Shown here piece by piece: positions 1 through 10,592 of a stretch of 64,000 bases of DNA. Below the pieces are notes generated by a model. That model was given only the letters and a program-made list of their open reading frames with translations, did no database searches and had not been told where the DNA came from. Each line of letters opens with the position of its first letter. The stretch's first letter is position 1. The position numbers were made by a program, and so were the translations under genes. The DNA is from Mesotaenium endlicherianum (Eukaryota > Streptophyta > Zygnematophyceae > Zygnematales > Mesotaeniaceae). The stretch is taken from contig WELA01006786.1 of the NCBI GenBank assembly GCA_009602735.1, positions 806,056 through 870,055 of the forward strand, written 5' to 3'.

Positions 1-78
1 TAAAGTTCAGCAGGCTGAACTTAATTAACTATTATATTTAAATGAATATTATATCCACTAATATACTGATTCATTACA
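1..78 (-). repeat. Terminal repeat of element A, downstream copy (start only)
   Basis: The minus strand from 78 begins TGTAATGAATCAG and matches 5649-5572 at 76 of 78 positions. It directly follows a polypurine tract and a small hairpin (GTTGTCG / CGACAAC), the usual 3' arrangement in chromoviruses. The repeat may continue beyond the left edge. It also contains a 9-bp-stem palindrome, AAGTTCAGC-AG-GCTGAACTT. Confidence 0.75.
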
Positions 79-80
79 AT

Positions 81-93
81 CCCTCCAACTTAA
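81..93 (-). other. Polypurine tract next to the downstream terminal repeat of A
   Basis: The minus strand reads TTAAGTTGGAGGG, ending three bases before the TG of the repeat. This is the position and composition of a plus-strand primer in Gypsy elements. The same 13-mer occurs at 2087-2075. Confidence 0.6.
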
Positions 94-548
94 CTTGTTG
101 TCGCCTCGACAACATTAAACTGCAGAAATTTTAAATAAGGGAACTGAACCTGACCAGCCTCCCTTACTGACTGCCTCTTCAGCATGTCACCTTAAGGGGT
201 TGTTCCTGGGGCTTCAGGGTCAGGAGACGGAGATCTGGACCTAGATCTGAACAGCCCTCTAGGTCTGTCAGCTGGCCTTCTAAAGAACCCTATTTGCTCT
301 AAAGTTGGCCCTCGAGGAGAACGGAGGATGGTGGCCTGCTCTTCAACCACTTGGGTGTTAATTCCCACATAGATAGGCATTCCAGTAGGATGCTGAAATA
401 CATTGGCTAGAGGTACATGCCCCTGAGCGGAGGGGGAGGCTGGCATACCTCTGGCCCACCCGCGTGTCCCTCTTCTGGCACCCCTATCCTCTGGGGATTT
501 CTGTCTGTGTCTGCTGCCCAGTACAGTCAGATCAGCTTCTTCTTCTGC

Positions 549-1868
549 TTAGGCAGGTGGGCTGGGGGAGCGAGCGCGGGGTCCAGTTGTCGCCATAACG
601 GGGATCACATTCCAAACACCTGATCGTGGTTCTTTAGGAAGTGCCACTGCCTGTCCCTGGGTATCCTGAGTACCTGCTGCTGATGCTTCTCCTCTGCCTT
701 GTTCTTCTTCCTCATCCTCCTCATCCTCCTCCTCGGAGAGAGTAGGGGTCTCGTCCACTAAGTCGTCCTGCTCCCTAGTAGACATGGAGTAGTCTACCGA
801 CCTCCCTTTCTTAGGGCGCGCTGGAGGTTGCTTGGCCTTCAGCCTACTGATATCTATCCGGCCTGCATTCTTTGCCCATTTGACAAAGGCATGCTTTCCC
901 TTAGAGAAGTAGTCTCTTCCCCTCCTCCTATGTTCCTTGGTCTCTGCATTCATATTGCTCAGGCATCCATTCAGCCTGGGGTCCCAAGGGGCAATGTGAG
1001 GTGGTAGGATGAGATAGCCGTCTAGGCCATAGTGGAAGTCATCCGGTTGGGCTCGGTCACACTCCTGCTTCTTATTTGTGACGGTCATCCACCTCCAGTC
1101 TGTTGGCTGCTGGTAGTACTGGGGTCCGTGCTCAGCCTTCCTCAGTTTACACGGGAACCAGTGGGGAGAGAACATCTGCTGTCCTGCTTCCCTGGCCAAG
1201 TACTCCCAGCTCCTTCTCTCAACTTCATTGTAAGCTGGCAGGAGTGTGAGGTAGAATACCGTATCCTTAAAGCTATCGGGCCGCATGCTCACCATCCGGA
1301 TGAGTCTCTGATCTCCCACTATTCCCGGTATGGGGACCGGCTTGTCCTCTGAATCATCTGCGAGATACCGGGCCTGCTCTGCTGTATAGCCCACCATCTT
1401 AGCATAATCTTCGTAAAGGACCACGCCGGTGTGTGTCTCGATGTACCTGTCCAGTGCTGTAGCTCCTTCCTTCTGTAGCAGTGTTGTCTGTTCCAGCCTG
1501 TTGATCTCCTGGGCTGCCAGCAATGCTTCCTTCAGGTTATCGAAGTTTTGGCCACCCACCACAGTATACCTGTAAGTGGCCAAGCTCTTCTGTCTGTCCG
1601 CTTCAATCTTTTTTCTTTTCTCCTCTTCTGCCGCTGCCGCTTCTTCTTGCTGTTTCTTCTGTCTCTCCTCCTCAGCCTTCCTGAGGTTTTCCGCTTCCTG
1701 ATCCTTCTTCCTCTGTGCCTCTTCTGCCGCCTCTTGTTGTTTGCGGACCCTTTCTTGTTCTCTCCTGGTGAGGGACGTCGCCGCCAGCTCCTTCTGGTAT
1801 TGCTCCATTGTCCTCCTGGCTTCTTCTGCCTTGCGCTTTCTGTCCTCCTTTTGTGTGGTGGGCGCCAT
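549..1868 (-). CDS. Unidentified coiled-coil ORF downstream of element A pol
   Basis: I do not recognise this protein. From an ATG at 1868 it runs about 440 codons. Residues ~1-95 are a highly charged Glu/Lys/Arg/Gln-rich stretch typical of a long coiled coil. The middle (~100-330) is globular in composition, with many Trp/Tyr/Pro and no obvious membrane segment. The C-terminus is acidic (runs of Glu/Asp) followed by an RSPSP-type basic tail. A further open stretch of similar Arg/Ser/Pro composition lies at 446-192. No zinc knuckle, protease or envelope features are visible. The bases just before the ATG (ATGTGCAG|G) look like a splice acceptor, so expression from a spliced message is possible. 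It lies between two polypurine tracts, so it could be a third ORF of element A or the 5' part of another element. Confidence 0.5.
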   Translation of the reverse strand: MAPTTQKEDRKRKAEEARRTMEQYQKELAATSLTRREQERVRKQQEAAEEAQRKKDQEAENLRKAEEERQKKQQEEAAAAEEEKRKKIEADRQKSLATYRYTVVGGQNFDNLKEALLAAQEINRLEQTTLLQKEGATALDRYIETHTGVVLYEDYAKMVGYTAEQARYLADDSEDKPVPIPGIVGDQRLIRMVSMRPDSFKDTVFYLTLLPAYNEVERRSWEYLAREAGQQMFSPHWFPCKLRKAEHGPQYYQQPTDWRWMTVTNKKQECDRAQPDDFHYGLDGYLILPPHIAPWDPRLNGCLSNMNAETKEHRRRGRDYFSKGKHAFVKWAKNAGRIDISRLKAKQPPARPKKGRSVDYSMSTREQDDLVDETPTLSEEEDEEDEEEEQGRGEASAAGTQDTQGQAVALPKEPRSGVWNVIPVMATTGPRARSPSPPA

Positions 1869-2074
1869 CCTGCACATGTAACCAGGGCACAAGTTAGTAG
1901 GATATGGACCTTTGTCATAGGGATTGCAGGAAGTATGTTAGTATTTAGTATAGTGGCTTCGCTGCTGTTTACCTTACAGGATGATTGCTAAAAGTTGACG
2001 TAGTTGCGATGCGCTACACATAAACGTATGAGTGTGTTTTTATCGCTCTCGCTCACTAACTGTCATATATTTTC

Positions 2075-2087
2075 CCCTCCAACTTAA
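2075..2087 (-). other. Second polypurine tract, just after the pol ORF
   Basis: The minus strand reads TTAAGTTGGAGGG, identical to 93-81, and lies about 50 bases after the stop of the chromodomain ORF. In a standard chromovirus an LTR would begin here. The following bases read GAAAATATATGACAG. Confidence 0.5.
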
Positions 2088-2135
2088 ATGGAGACAGGAC
2101 CGCCTGTCACCTTCCCGTGTCAACTGAAATGACAG

Positions 2136-5100
2136 TTATGGAGGGACTCCAGCGGCCCGAAGGTGGAACCGTGTCAACGCCCCTTTGGCATTGGTCAAGT
2201 GGTCCTTAAACTCCCAAGTGTCCCCAGAGGCATCGTAACCCTTCCATCGAATGAGGTATTTCATGACATATTTAGACGATCGACGGACCGAGCGAGCGTC
2301 TAAAATCTCATCGACCTCATATTCCTCAGGGTCGCCGTCCCGGACAGCGGGGACCGGTCCCGGTTGGACAGGGAACCGACCTGTGAACAGTGTATCACCT
2401 TTGATGTACGGTTCCAGGAAGGAGACATTAAAGACCGGGTGCCCCTTGTATTCAGCTGACATGTTCAGTTTGTAAGCATTCTGACCGACACGACGGACCA
2501 CCGAATATGGACCGACCCAGACAGGGCCAAGCTTTTTCTTGACCACACCAGGGAGGTACAGGTGCTGAGAATGCAGTTTGACTAAATCCCCCTTGGAAAA
2601 TGTCAGTTCCCGACGGTGTTGATTAGCGTATTTTTGTTGGTTTTCTTGGGCCGTGTGCAAGTTTCGTTGGACTTCTGACAGGGTGTCAGCAAACTCCTGA
2701 GTTAACTGGAGGGAGACCGGGTTGTCAATCCCTTCAGGGTGAGTTAAAGATTCCCCTAGCACATCTAGAGGAGACTTAGGGACTCTACCCAGGCTGAGTT
2801 CAAAAGGAGTTTTGCCCGTTGACGCGTGCACCGCACTGTTGACCGCAAACTGAATTTGAGGCAACAGGTCATCCCAATTATCTTGTTTTTGGTTAATATA
2901 TGCTCTCAGCACCTCCTGCAGAACTCGGTTAGTTCTTTCAGTCTGCCCATCAGTCTGAGGGTGGTTTGCTGTGCTGAGCAGCTGTTTGACTCCCATTAAC
3001 CCCATTAAAGCTCTCCAGAACTTAGAGGTGAATTTTGAGTCTCTGTCTGAGATGATATTAGAAGGGAGCCCATGTTGGCATACTACATGGTTGTAAAACT
3101 GTCTCGCTGTTTCGAGTGCAGTCACTTTGACAGTTGTGGGGATAAAAATGACCATTTTTGTCAGTTTATCCACGACTACCAGTATTGAATCATGCCCGTT
3201 GGCAGTTCTTGGTAGTGAGACCACCCAGTCCATGGATATAGTTTCCCAGCGTCCCGCTGGGATGGGTAGCGGTTGCAAGAGACCTCCGGGTGGTGTGTGC
3301 CGAGACTTATTTCTCTGACACTGGTCACAGGACTTGACATATTTCAAGACCTCCCGGGGTAACCCCTCCCAATGATAATGTTTTGCCAGTTTGCCAACAG
3401 TTTTGGCCTGCCCCAAATGTCCACCCAGGAGACTGTCATGAGCTTGACTCAGTAAGAGAGACCTTATTTCCAAATTATTAGGAATGACCAGCTTCAGCCT
3501 GCCTGAAGTGGTTTCAGTCACCCAGACCCCTCCCTTGAGCTTATACCCGAGTGCGGTAGCACGACACATACCAGTAGTGGGGCTGGGCTCAAATGTTGGG
3601 TCAGAAAGGTAGGCTTTCCTAAGTTGTTCAAGGAAGGACTTTTTCACCTTTAGTGAAGTGAGTGCACACAGGACTTTATCTACAGTATGCTGACTAAAGT
3701 TCCTTTCTTGCAAGTCAGGTCTTCTAGAGAGTGCATCAGCAGGATTCAACTTCCCTGGTTTGTAGTCGATCTGGACTTGGAACTGCTCCAGCATCTGGCT
3801 CCAGCGGTTCTCCCTCCTCGACAGCTTGGACTTCTTCTGAAAGTGGGTCAGAGCTAGATGATCTGTAATCACCTTAAAAGCTTTACCATGTAAGTATGCT
3901 CTCCACTGTTTGAGTACATGAATGATAGCTAGCAGCTCTTTATCATGCACTGAGTAATTAATCTCCGCTGGATTAAATTTCATAGACTCATACAACACAG
4001 GATGCCACTCCTGCCGTACCTTACCATCCTTTGTGGTTTTGTCAGCAGGCTGCAACAAAATAGCACCCATGGCAAAATCAGAGGCATCAGTAACCACCTG
4101 CACCGGTTTGCTGGGGTCATACACGGCTAGCACTGGGGCAGAACAAAGGGCATCTTTAAGGGTCTGGAAGGCAGCCTGCTGCTCTTCCCCCCACACATAC
4201 CCGATGTCTTTCTTAGTAAGGTCAGTCAGTTTACTGGCCTTTGTGGAATAATTCTCAATAAATCTCCTATAGTAGTTAGCCAACCCGAGGAAGGATCTAA
4301 CTTCAGAGACAGACTGTGGTACTGGCCAGTCCCTTATGGTCTGGACTTTCTTAGGATCCACACTGATGCCCTCTTTACTGACAACGTGGCCTAAGAATTC
4401 AATACTTTCCTTAAAGAAATCACACTTGCTCATTTTAGCATACAAGTGATTTTTCCGCAGAGTGTCCAGCACTTTCTTTAAGTGTTCAGTGTGCTGAGCT
4501 TCATCTTTAGAGAAAATTAAAATATCATCCAGGAAAACTTGCACAAACTTATCCAAATAAGGTCTGAAAATGTCATTCATAGCCCCCATGAAGGTAGCAG
4601 GAGCATTAGTCAGTCCAAATGGCATCACGTTGAACTCATAGTGTCCATAACGTGTGCGGAAAGCAGTCTTGTGTTCATCCCCCTCAGCAATTCTGATTTG
4701 ATGATAACCACTCTTGAGTACTATCTTACTGAACACCTTAGCGCTAGACAGGGTATCAAGCAAGTCCTCGATTCTAGGTAAAGCATACTTGTTTTTTACT
4801 GTAATTCTGTTCAGGGCTCTGTAATCCACACACATCCGCATACTGCCATCCTTTTTCTTAACAAATAGGATAGGTGCGCCGTACGGTGATTTACTGGGAG
4901 AAATGTAACCATTTTCCTCCAGCTCTGCAATCTGTGTTTTCAACTCCTCGCTCTCCAAATAAGACAAGCCATAAGTGCGTTGCCAGGGTGGCTGGCTACC
5001 AGGTAATAGATCAATCCTATGATCTACTTCCCTTTTAGGGGGTAGTCCTGGAGGCATGTTAAACACATCAGTGTACTGAGCAACAATGTTTGCAGCAGTA

Positions 5101-5561
5101 GGGTGCTCCGGAGGGTGAACCTTTTTCTGAACCACTTCTTCTGGTTGAGGAGGTACCTCTCTTAGCAGCAGACAGAACATTCTGTCTTCCTTCTGGTTCC
5201 AGCTTTTGACGAACTCCATTGCATTCAGCAACTTGCATCCTTCTGGAAGCCTCTTCTTTTCCTTCATTTGCCATCCACACAGGACAAGAGGAAGAGCACT
5301 GGTGGGTGCCAAGTCAATCTGCCCATCACTGGCTCCTCTCACTTTAACTGTACCTCTGCTCCAACACACTTCAGCTTGATGTCTATTAAGCCAGGACCTG
5401 CCTAGCACGAGATCATAAAAGCCAGTGTTGAGTACCTCAAATGTAAGCGTTTCAGTTAGAACTGCAATGCCAGAACCTAATTGAACCTCAATAGGCTTGG
5501 TTATAACTCCTCCCGGGATACTTGAGGCATCTCCAAGGAATATTTTAAAGTCCAGCAGACT
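2136..5561 (-). CDS. Element A polyprotein: protease remainder, RT, RNase H, integrase, chromodomain
   Basis: The frame is open from near 5561 to the stop at 2136. In order it shows: the C-terminal part of a retropepsin-like protease ([11 protein letters not shown]); reverse transcriptase with the FLDD active-site box near 4520-4537 and MPFGLTNAP; RNase H ([21 protein letters not shown]); a Gypsy integrase with an HHCC region and a DDE core ([19 protein letters not shown]); and a C-terminal chromodomain ([11 protein letters not shown]...YLIRWKGY...TWE, about 2330-2200). RT plus a terminal chromodomain places it among chromoviruses. The listed 5' end is the approximate start of recognisable protease, not a translation start. 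Confidence 0.85.
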   Translation of the reverse strand, partial: SLLDFKIFLGDASSIPGGVITKPIEVQLGSGIAVLTETLTFEVLNTGFYDLVLGRSWLNRHQAEVCWSRGTVKVRGASDGQIDLAPTSALPLVLCGWQMKEKKRLPEGCKLLNAMEFVKSWNQKEDRMFCLLLREVPPQPEEVVQKKVHPPEHPTAANIVAQYTDVFNMPPGLPPKREVDHRIDLLPGSQPPWQRTYGLSYLESEELKTQIAELEENGYISPSKSPYGAPILFVKKKDGSMRMCVDYRALNRITVKNKYALPRIEDLLDTLSSAKVFSKIVLKSGYHQIRIAEGDEHKTAFRTRYGHYEFNVMPFGLTNAPATFMGAMNDIFRPYLDKFVQVFLDDILIFSKDEAQHTEHLKKVLDTLRKNHLYAKMSKCDFFKESIEFLGHVVSKEGISVDPKKVQTIRDWPVPQSVSEVRSFLGLANYYRRFIENYSTKASKLTDLTKKDIGYVWGEEQQAAFQTLKDALCSAPVLAVYDPSKPVQVVTDASDFAMGAILLQPADKTTKDGKVRQEWHPVLYESMKFNPAEINYSVHDKELLAIIHVLKQWRAYLHGKAFKVITDHLALTHFQKKSKLSRRENRWSQMLEQFQVQIDYKPGKLNPADALSRRPDLQERNFSQHTVDKVLCALTSLKVKKSFLEQLRKAYLSDPTFEPSPTTGMCRATALGYKLKGGVWVTETTSGRLKLVIPNNLEIRSLLLSQAHDSLLGGHLGQAKTVGKLAKHYHWEGLPREVLKYVKSCDQCQRNKSRHTPPGGLLQPLPIPAGRWETISMDWVVSLPRTANGHDSILVVVDKLTKMVIFIPTTVKVTALETARQFYNHVVCQHGLPSNIISDRDSKFTSKFWRALMGLMGVKQLLSTANHPQTDGQTERTNRVLQEVLRAYINQKQDNWDDLLPQIQFAVNSAVHASTGKTPFELSLGRVPKSPLDVLGESLTHPEGIDNPVSLQLTQEFADTLSEVQRNLHTAQENQQKYANQHRRELTFSKGDLVKLHSQHLYLPGVVKKKLGPVWVGPYSVVRRVGQNAYKLNMSAEYKGHPVFNVSFLEPYIKGDTLFTGRFPVQPGPVPAVRDGDPEEYEVDEILDARSVRRSSKYVMKYLIRWKGYDASGDTWEFKDHLTNAKGALTRFHLRAAGVPP

Positions 5562-5571
5562 GACTATTAAC

Positions 5572-5649
5572 TAAAGTTCAGCAGGCTGAACTTAATTAAC
5601 TATTAGATTTAAATGAATATTATATCCACAAATATACTGATTCATTACA
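5572..5649 (-). repeat. Terminal repeat of element A, upstream copy
   Basis: This 78-base segment matches 1-78 apart from two bases and forms the junction with the interrupted integrase frame of element B at 5649/5650. It begins TG on the element strand. Its similarity to the downstream copy cannot be followed further because the other copy runs off the window. Confidence 0.75.
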
Positions 5650-8600
5650 CCGTGCCACCAGTACTCGGCCTGAAGAAGACTGAGGGTGCGCTTGACACCG
5701 AAGTGCCCGAGGGACTCGTGCACTCGGCGCACCAGCTGACTGCGTATGGCAGGCTTGGGGACCACCAGGATGGAGCCGTCCGCCATCACGCGCCTCACGC
5801 GCCCCTCCATGAAAATGAAGTCGCGGCTGCGTCTGAGGATGCGGTCGCATTCGCGTGCGCTGACATCGGGTGCCAAATCCTTGGCCGCGACGTACTGCAG
5901 TACTGGGGCGTCGTCCCACACATCCTCGGGACCGCGCTGCCAGCTGTCCTGGTCCTCTGCCGCTGCCAGGGCCAATCGCCGAGTGGTGACGGTGACCATG
6001 TCCAGGCTAGTGAGCCCTGCGGGTCGTACATCGCCGTCCACGGTAAAGGCCAGGAAGGCCGCCGCATGCCATGCTACCGGCTCATCCTCATCGTGGCGAG
6101 CCACAGTGAGATCCCTCGAGGAGGGCAGCGGGTTACGGCTGAGACCGTCAGCGTCCAGGTTGGTCGAGCCTGGACGGTGGTGCACGTCGAAGGTGTACTC
6201 CTGCAAGATAAGCGCCCACCGTGCGTACTTGCCGGTCAAGCGCTCCGACGTCATGAGCCACTTAAGTGGCTGATGGTCGGTGACCAGGCGGAAGTGCGTG
6301 CCGTAGAGATAGTGCCTGAAGTGCACGATCGCCCAGACTGCTGCCAGGCACTCCCCCTCGTAGGAGCCATAGTTGCCTTCCGCGCGGTTGTTGCTGCGGC
6401 TGGCGTAGGCCACCACATGCTCGAAGCCGTCATGCTCCTGCACCAGCACAGCGCCCAGCCCTGCCTGCGACCAGTCGGTGTGGAGGATGAAGGGCTTCGC
6501 GTAGTCAGGACGCCGAAGCACAGGAGCGCTCACCAGCAGCTCCTTGAGCTTATCGAATGCCGCCTGCTGCTCTGGTCCCCATACGTAGGCAACGCCCTTG
6601 CGGAGCAAGTCGTTGAGCGGCTTGGCTAGCTCGCTGAACCCTGGCACGAAGCGGCGGTAGTAGTTGGCGATGCCGAGGAAGGCCCGTAGCTGCGAGAGAT
6701 CTGTAGGAGGTGGGATGCCTGTGATGGCCGAGATCTTCGCCAGCTGGGGTGCCAAGCCGCTGGAGGAGAGCAGGTGGCCAAGGTACTCCACCTCGCGGGT
6801 CCCAAAGGTGCACTTGCCTGGATGGCACTTGAGCCCAGCGGCCTCCAAGCGGTCCAGGACGGTAGTGATGTGCACCACGTGATCCTCAAACATCTGACTA
6901 AAGACGAGCACGTCATCGATGTAGCATCGGGCAAAGGACAGCCCGACCAGCTCCTTATCCATCACCCTCTGAAAGGTAGCTGGCGCGTTCTTCAACCCGA
7001 ACGGCATCACCTCCCACTCATAGAGCCGCTGTGCTCCCCAGAATGCCGTCTTATGCTGGTCCTCCTCGGCGATGGGAATCTGGTTGAAGCCCTGACGCAG
7101 ATCCAGCACTGAGAACCAAGTGCACGTGCCAATGTCGTCAAAGATCTCGTCAGGCGTCGGCATAAGATATCTGTCCTGCTCGGTGACCTTGTTCAGCCTA
7201 CGATAGTCACCGCACATCCTCTTCTCGGACCAGTTGCTCGAGGCATCCTTCTTGGCTGGCATGACCGTGGGTGCCGCATAACGAGAGGAGGACTCCCGAA
7301 TGAGCCGGCTGTCCTCCAGCTTGCTTGTCTGCGCGCTGATCAAGCCATCCTCGAAGTGGCTGTAGCGATAACGCTTCAGGAAAATGGGCTCCTGCGACGA
7401 GAGAGTAATCCGCATGGGGTCCCCCCTGTAGCGCCCGAGATCGTGCATGCCGCTGGCAAAGCTGGTGCTGCGCCTCCCATCCAGCAGTGTCGTCAACTGT
7501 GCGGCCTGTGCCTTGGTGAGTGTCCCCCCCAGCTTCCATGTCGGTGGAGCTGGTGGCGTCGCCTGACCTGCAGCTGGAGTCTCTCGTTTTGCCGCTGGGG
7601 TAGACTGTGGTGCTGCAGGTGTCACCTGCCCTGCAGCGGTTGGCGCTTGGCCTGCCGCGGGTACCTGCACTGTGGCAGTTGCGGCCAGCTGCTTGGCACC
7701 ATCTGCCTGCGAGCGATCGTCTGCCTGCGAGCGAGGAAAAAGAAAAGGTGACTGGGACTCCCTGGGTCGCTGTGAGGACTCCTCTCTCCGCCGGCCCCCC
7801 CCCAGCGAGCCAGAGTCCTCCCCGCGCGGCGATGGGGAGGGGGGGCAGGTGCGCTCTGGCGGTGCCGGCCCTGCGCGCTGAGGATGCCACGTCGTGCCTG
7901 GCGGGGTCTGATTGTCATCGTCAGTGGAGTCATCGTCCATATCGTCGGCAGGCCGAGGTAGCTCGGGATGCCGGGCTGCGGCATAGAGAGGCGCCAAGGC
8001 TTGCGTCTGCAACAGAATCCACGTGAGGACGTTGGCGTCGATGGCCTGCCCCAAGAGGCGAATGCGGTTCACCTCAGTGAGACCGTCTACCTGCGTGAGA
8101 TGCGGCGGAAAGCCCATGGCACGCTCCATCTCTGCAGGGCGTGGCCTGTCAAACATGCCAGTCTCCAGGTCGATGACCATCCCTCGCTGATCTCCGACGA
8201 AGGCGTCGCTGTCATAGCGGCTGACAAAAGTCGGCAGCGCGCGAGTGACGTCATGCAGGACCTCACACTGCGCCATGGAGGGATGTGGCAGCGCCGTCAC
8301 GCGCTGGGCCAGACGAGGGGCATCGAGGATGGAGTCGACGGTGCGTGTGTGACGTGGATGAGAGGCGGCCAACGCCTCGAGAGTACCTGGCATCGCCAAG
8401 TTTGTGAAGTAGGCGCGGACGCGGTGTGCGAAGGAACCAATCTGGGCAGCGTCAATGACGGCCTCGCGGCCGACGTAGCTGCTGCAAAGAGCGGAGTCGG
8501 TGCTAACATCGGGACGGCGATCGTGGCGTGCGGCCACGTTCTCCAGGATCCACGCGAGTGTGTGTGGCGGCTGGCGCTCCTCAACAATGTTGAGGACGCG

Positions 8601-10550
8601 GAGCAAGTGCCAGAAGAGAGCCGTGCGGGGATCGCTGAGCGCCCTGCCACGCCCGGCTCTGGAGAAGCCCTGGCACTCCCAACCGGCAATGACGAGATCA
8701 ACGGGCCCAAGTCGGGTGACATGCTCTACGGTGATGTCGCGGATGTCCATGGGCCAGTCTATCTGAGCGCGGCGGAATGCGTGCGCGGGAAGGAGGTCAG
8801 GGAATCGCTCGTGGCCCAACGCCATCTGTCGACGGGCCACCTGCTGGGCCTCTGGATCGGGATCGACGTAGACGTAGCGGCGCACCGAGATGCCGGCCTG
8901 TAAGGTCGCGAGTAACCTGGTGGCGATGCCGGCAAAGAGCTCGACGAGGACGATGCCGCCAGGTCGGTCGTCCAGAGCGTCTGCGCAGATAGGAGTCGGA
9001 AGTGGGCGACACCCCACGGCAGGGATGCCGGGCTGAGCGGGCGGCGGGAAGGTACGCTCGGCGCTGTGCTGATGTGGCGCCATGCGGAGGGCGGCCACAG
9101 CACGGTCTGCGTAGTCACGCGTAAGGTTGGGGATGCGGTCAGTGAGTGGCTGCGATCGCTCCCCGTGTGCGTGGTCCTGGTAGGTGCGCCACCGCAGGCG
9201 CGCATCCTGCAGGGCTGTGGGAGAGACACCGCGGGCCTGACGTCGGGCCGAGGCCACGCACAGCTGCTGCCACCTGTCGCGCTGGGCGCGGTCAGTCTGG
9301 TGCGAGGCCGCGTGGGCCAGCTGGTCGAGAACGGGACGCTGAGTCAAGTAGGGGTGCGGGTCGAAGTAGGCCCGCTGGCGTGCGCGCATGTCTGCAGAAG
9401 GGACTGTGCAAACGGAGCGCTCGGAGCTGTCGACCTCCTGCGGGGATTGAACCAGCCGGCGAGGGGCCAGCTGGACCCGCGGCCGGGGCTGCCCTTGTGG
9501 GACGGGCGCGTCCCGGGGCTGCCGGAGACTAGACATGAGCCGTGTGCGTGCGGCGGCCGTAAAGGGGTGACGACTGGGCGGCCTGCTGTTGGTGCGGGCC
9601 ACCTTGGGAGGAGGTGACCCGGAAGGACCGTCGCCAGCGATGTGGCTGCGAGGGACGCTGACGCGCGGAGCTGTAGGGGCCAGCATCGCAAAATGCGCCT
9701 CGGAAGAAGACTGAGCGTCGTCGCCAGCTGAGAGGGACCGGAAGGGCGGAGTGCGGCGTCGGTCTCGAGGGTCGTCGTATGGCGGCGTGACCCCGTGGGT
9801 CCGCGTGTCGTCGTAAGGAGGTGTGCGGTCCCTGTCGTAGTAGGGCGGCGTGACGGAGCGGGCGCGCGTCTCGCGGAGGGGAGTCACCTCTCGCGCCTCG
9901 CAAAGGGGTGTGAGCAATCGGGAGCGGCTCGTCTCGCGGAGAGGAGTGGTCTCTCGAGCGGGTCCGATGGTCGGCCAGGTGCGATGTGCGTAGGTCAGAT
10001 GGGCGCAGATAGACGGGGTCGTGCGGCGTGGCTCACGGACGCTGAGCCTGGGCGCTGGCTGCTGTATGGAGTGTGTGCCAGCGCTAGAGGAGGCCGCGGC
10101 AGACCGGCTCGTCGCAAACAAATGCGCGATGCGGCGACACTCGTGGCTCGTTGAGCAGTCGTGTGACACTGGTCGGCTGGGTCCAGCGGCGTCGGTGCGA
10201 GCCCTGCTGGGCCAGTCGTGAGTCATGGGCTGGCTGGGTGTGCTGAAGCCGGGCGGACCAGTAGGTGTGCGCCGCCTGCGTGTTGTAGGCGCAGCTGGCG
10301 GGGGCTCCTCGGGTGGCGCCGCGCTGAGGGCCTCGACGGAAGCCTCTGGCAGTCGTTCCCACTGCGTCTNTTGCGTCTCCTCCTCACTTTTGTGGGACTG
10401 GTCGTCGGATCTGCCAGGAGAAGCTGCCTGCCGCATGGCCTCGTCCTCGGATGCCGTGGGGCGAGGCCAGGTCTCGCCGGTCTGATGCGAGGTGTCGTGC
10501 GGGGGCGGCTGAGAGTCCATACTGTACTGAATGGCCACGCCAACAGGCAC
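5650..10550 (-). CDS. Element B second frame: DNA methyltransferase - RT - RNase H - integrase (interrupted)
   Basis: The frame opens near 10550 (GTG; first ATG ten codons later). Residues ~1-525 are disordered, rich in Pro/Arg/Ser/Thr, with TPPYDD/TPLRET-type repeats. Residues ~530-850 are a C5-cytosine methyltransferase: motif I VELFAG (V536), the motif IV Cys in ECQGFS (C626), motif VI ENV (E670), an HRVRAYF motif VIII, ERAMGFP motif IX and LLGQAID motif X. A Pro/Ala/Thr linker follows. Reverse transcriptase has YIDD at Y1210 and MPFGLKNAP; RNase H has LHTDWSQ and TDHQPL. Integrase begins with HESLGHFG and is cut by element A. The methyltransferase between protease and RT would let the element methylate CpG or other cytosines in its own copies or in the host; the target site is unknown. 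Confidence 0.85.
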
Positions 10551-10592
10551 GTCGTGGCAAACGCGGACGTCGGTCCTCGCGGACGGTTCGCC

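Larger units (their letters stand above)
1..5649 (-). mobile_element. Element A: Ty3/Gypsy chromovirus-type retroelement, nested in element B, left end outside window
   Basis: Seen: on the minus strand the order is a terminal repeat beginning TGTAATGA (5649 downward), protease remainder, reverse transcriptase, RNase H, integrase, chromodomain (to 2136), a further long ORF (1868-549), a polypurine tract (93-81), then the same TGTAATGA repeat from 78 to the window edge. The integrase frame of element B breaks exactly at 5649/5650, so A inserted into B. The 78 bases visible in both terminal repeats differ at 2 positions by eye, suggesting a recent insertion, although the sample is short. The element is incomplete: no recognisable gag with zinc knuckles lies upstream of the protease. 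The far end and target-site duplication cannot be seen. Confidence 0.85.

Noticed and set aside
549-1868. Envelope protein for the ORF downstream of element A pol
   Set aside because: Position would fit, but there is no signal peptide, no transmembrane span and no glycoprotein-like cysteine pattern.
5613-9617. Several plus-strand open frames of 100-340 codons opposite element B
   Set aside because: They are antisense shadows of the GC-rich methyltransferase-RT frame, with no domain signature of their own.
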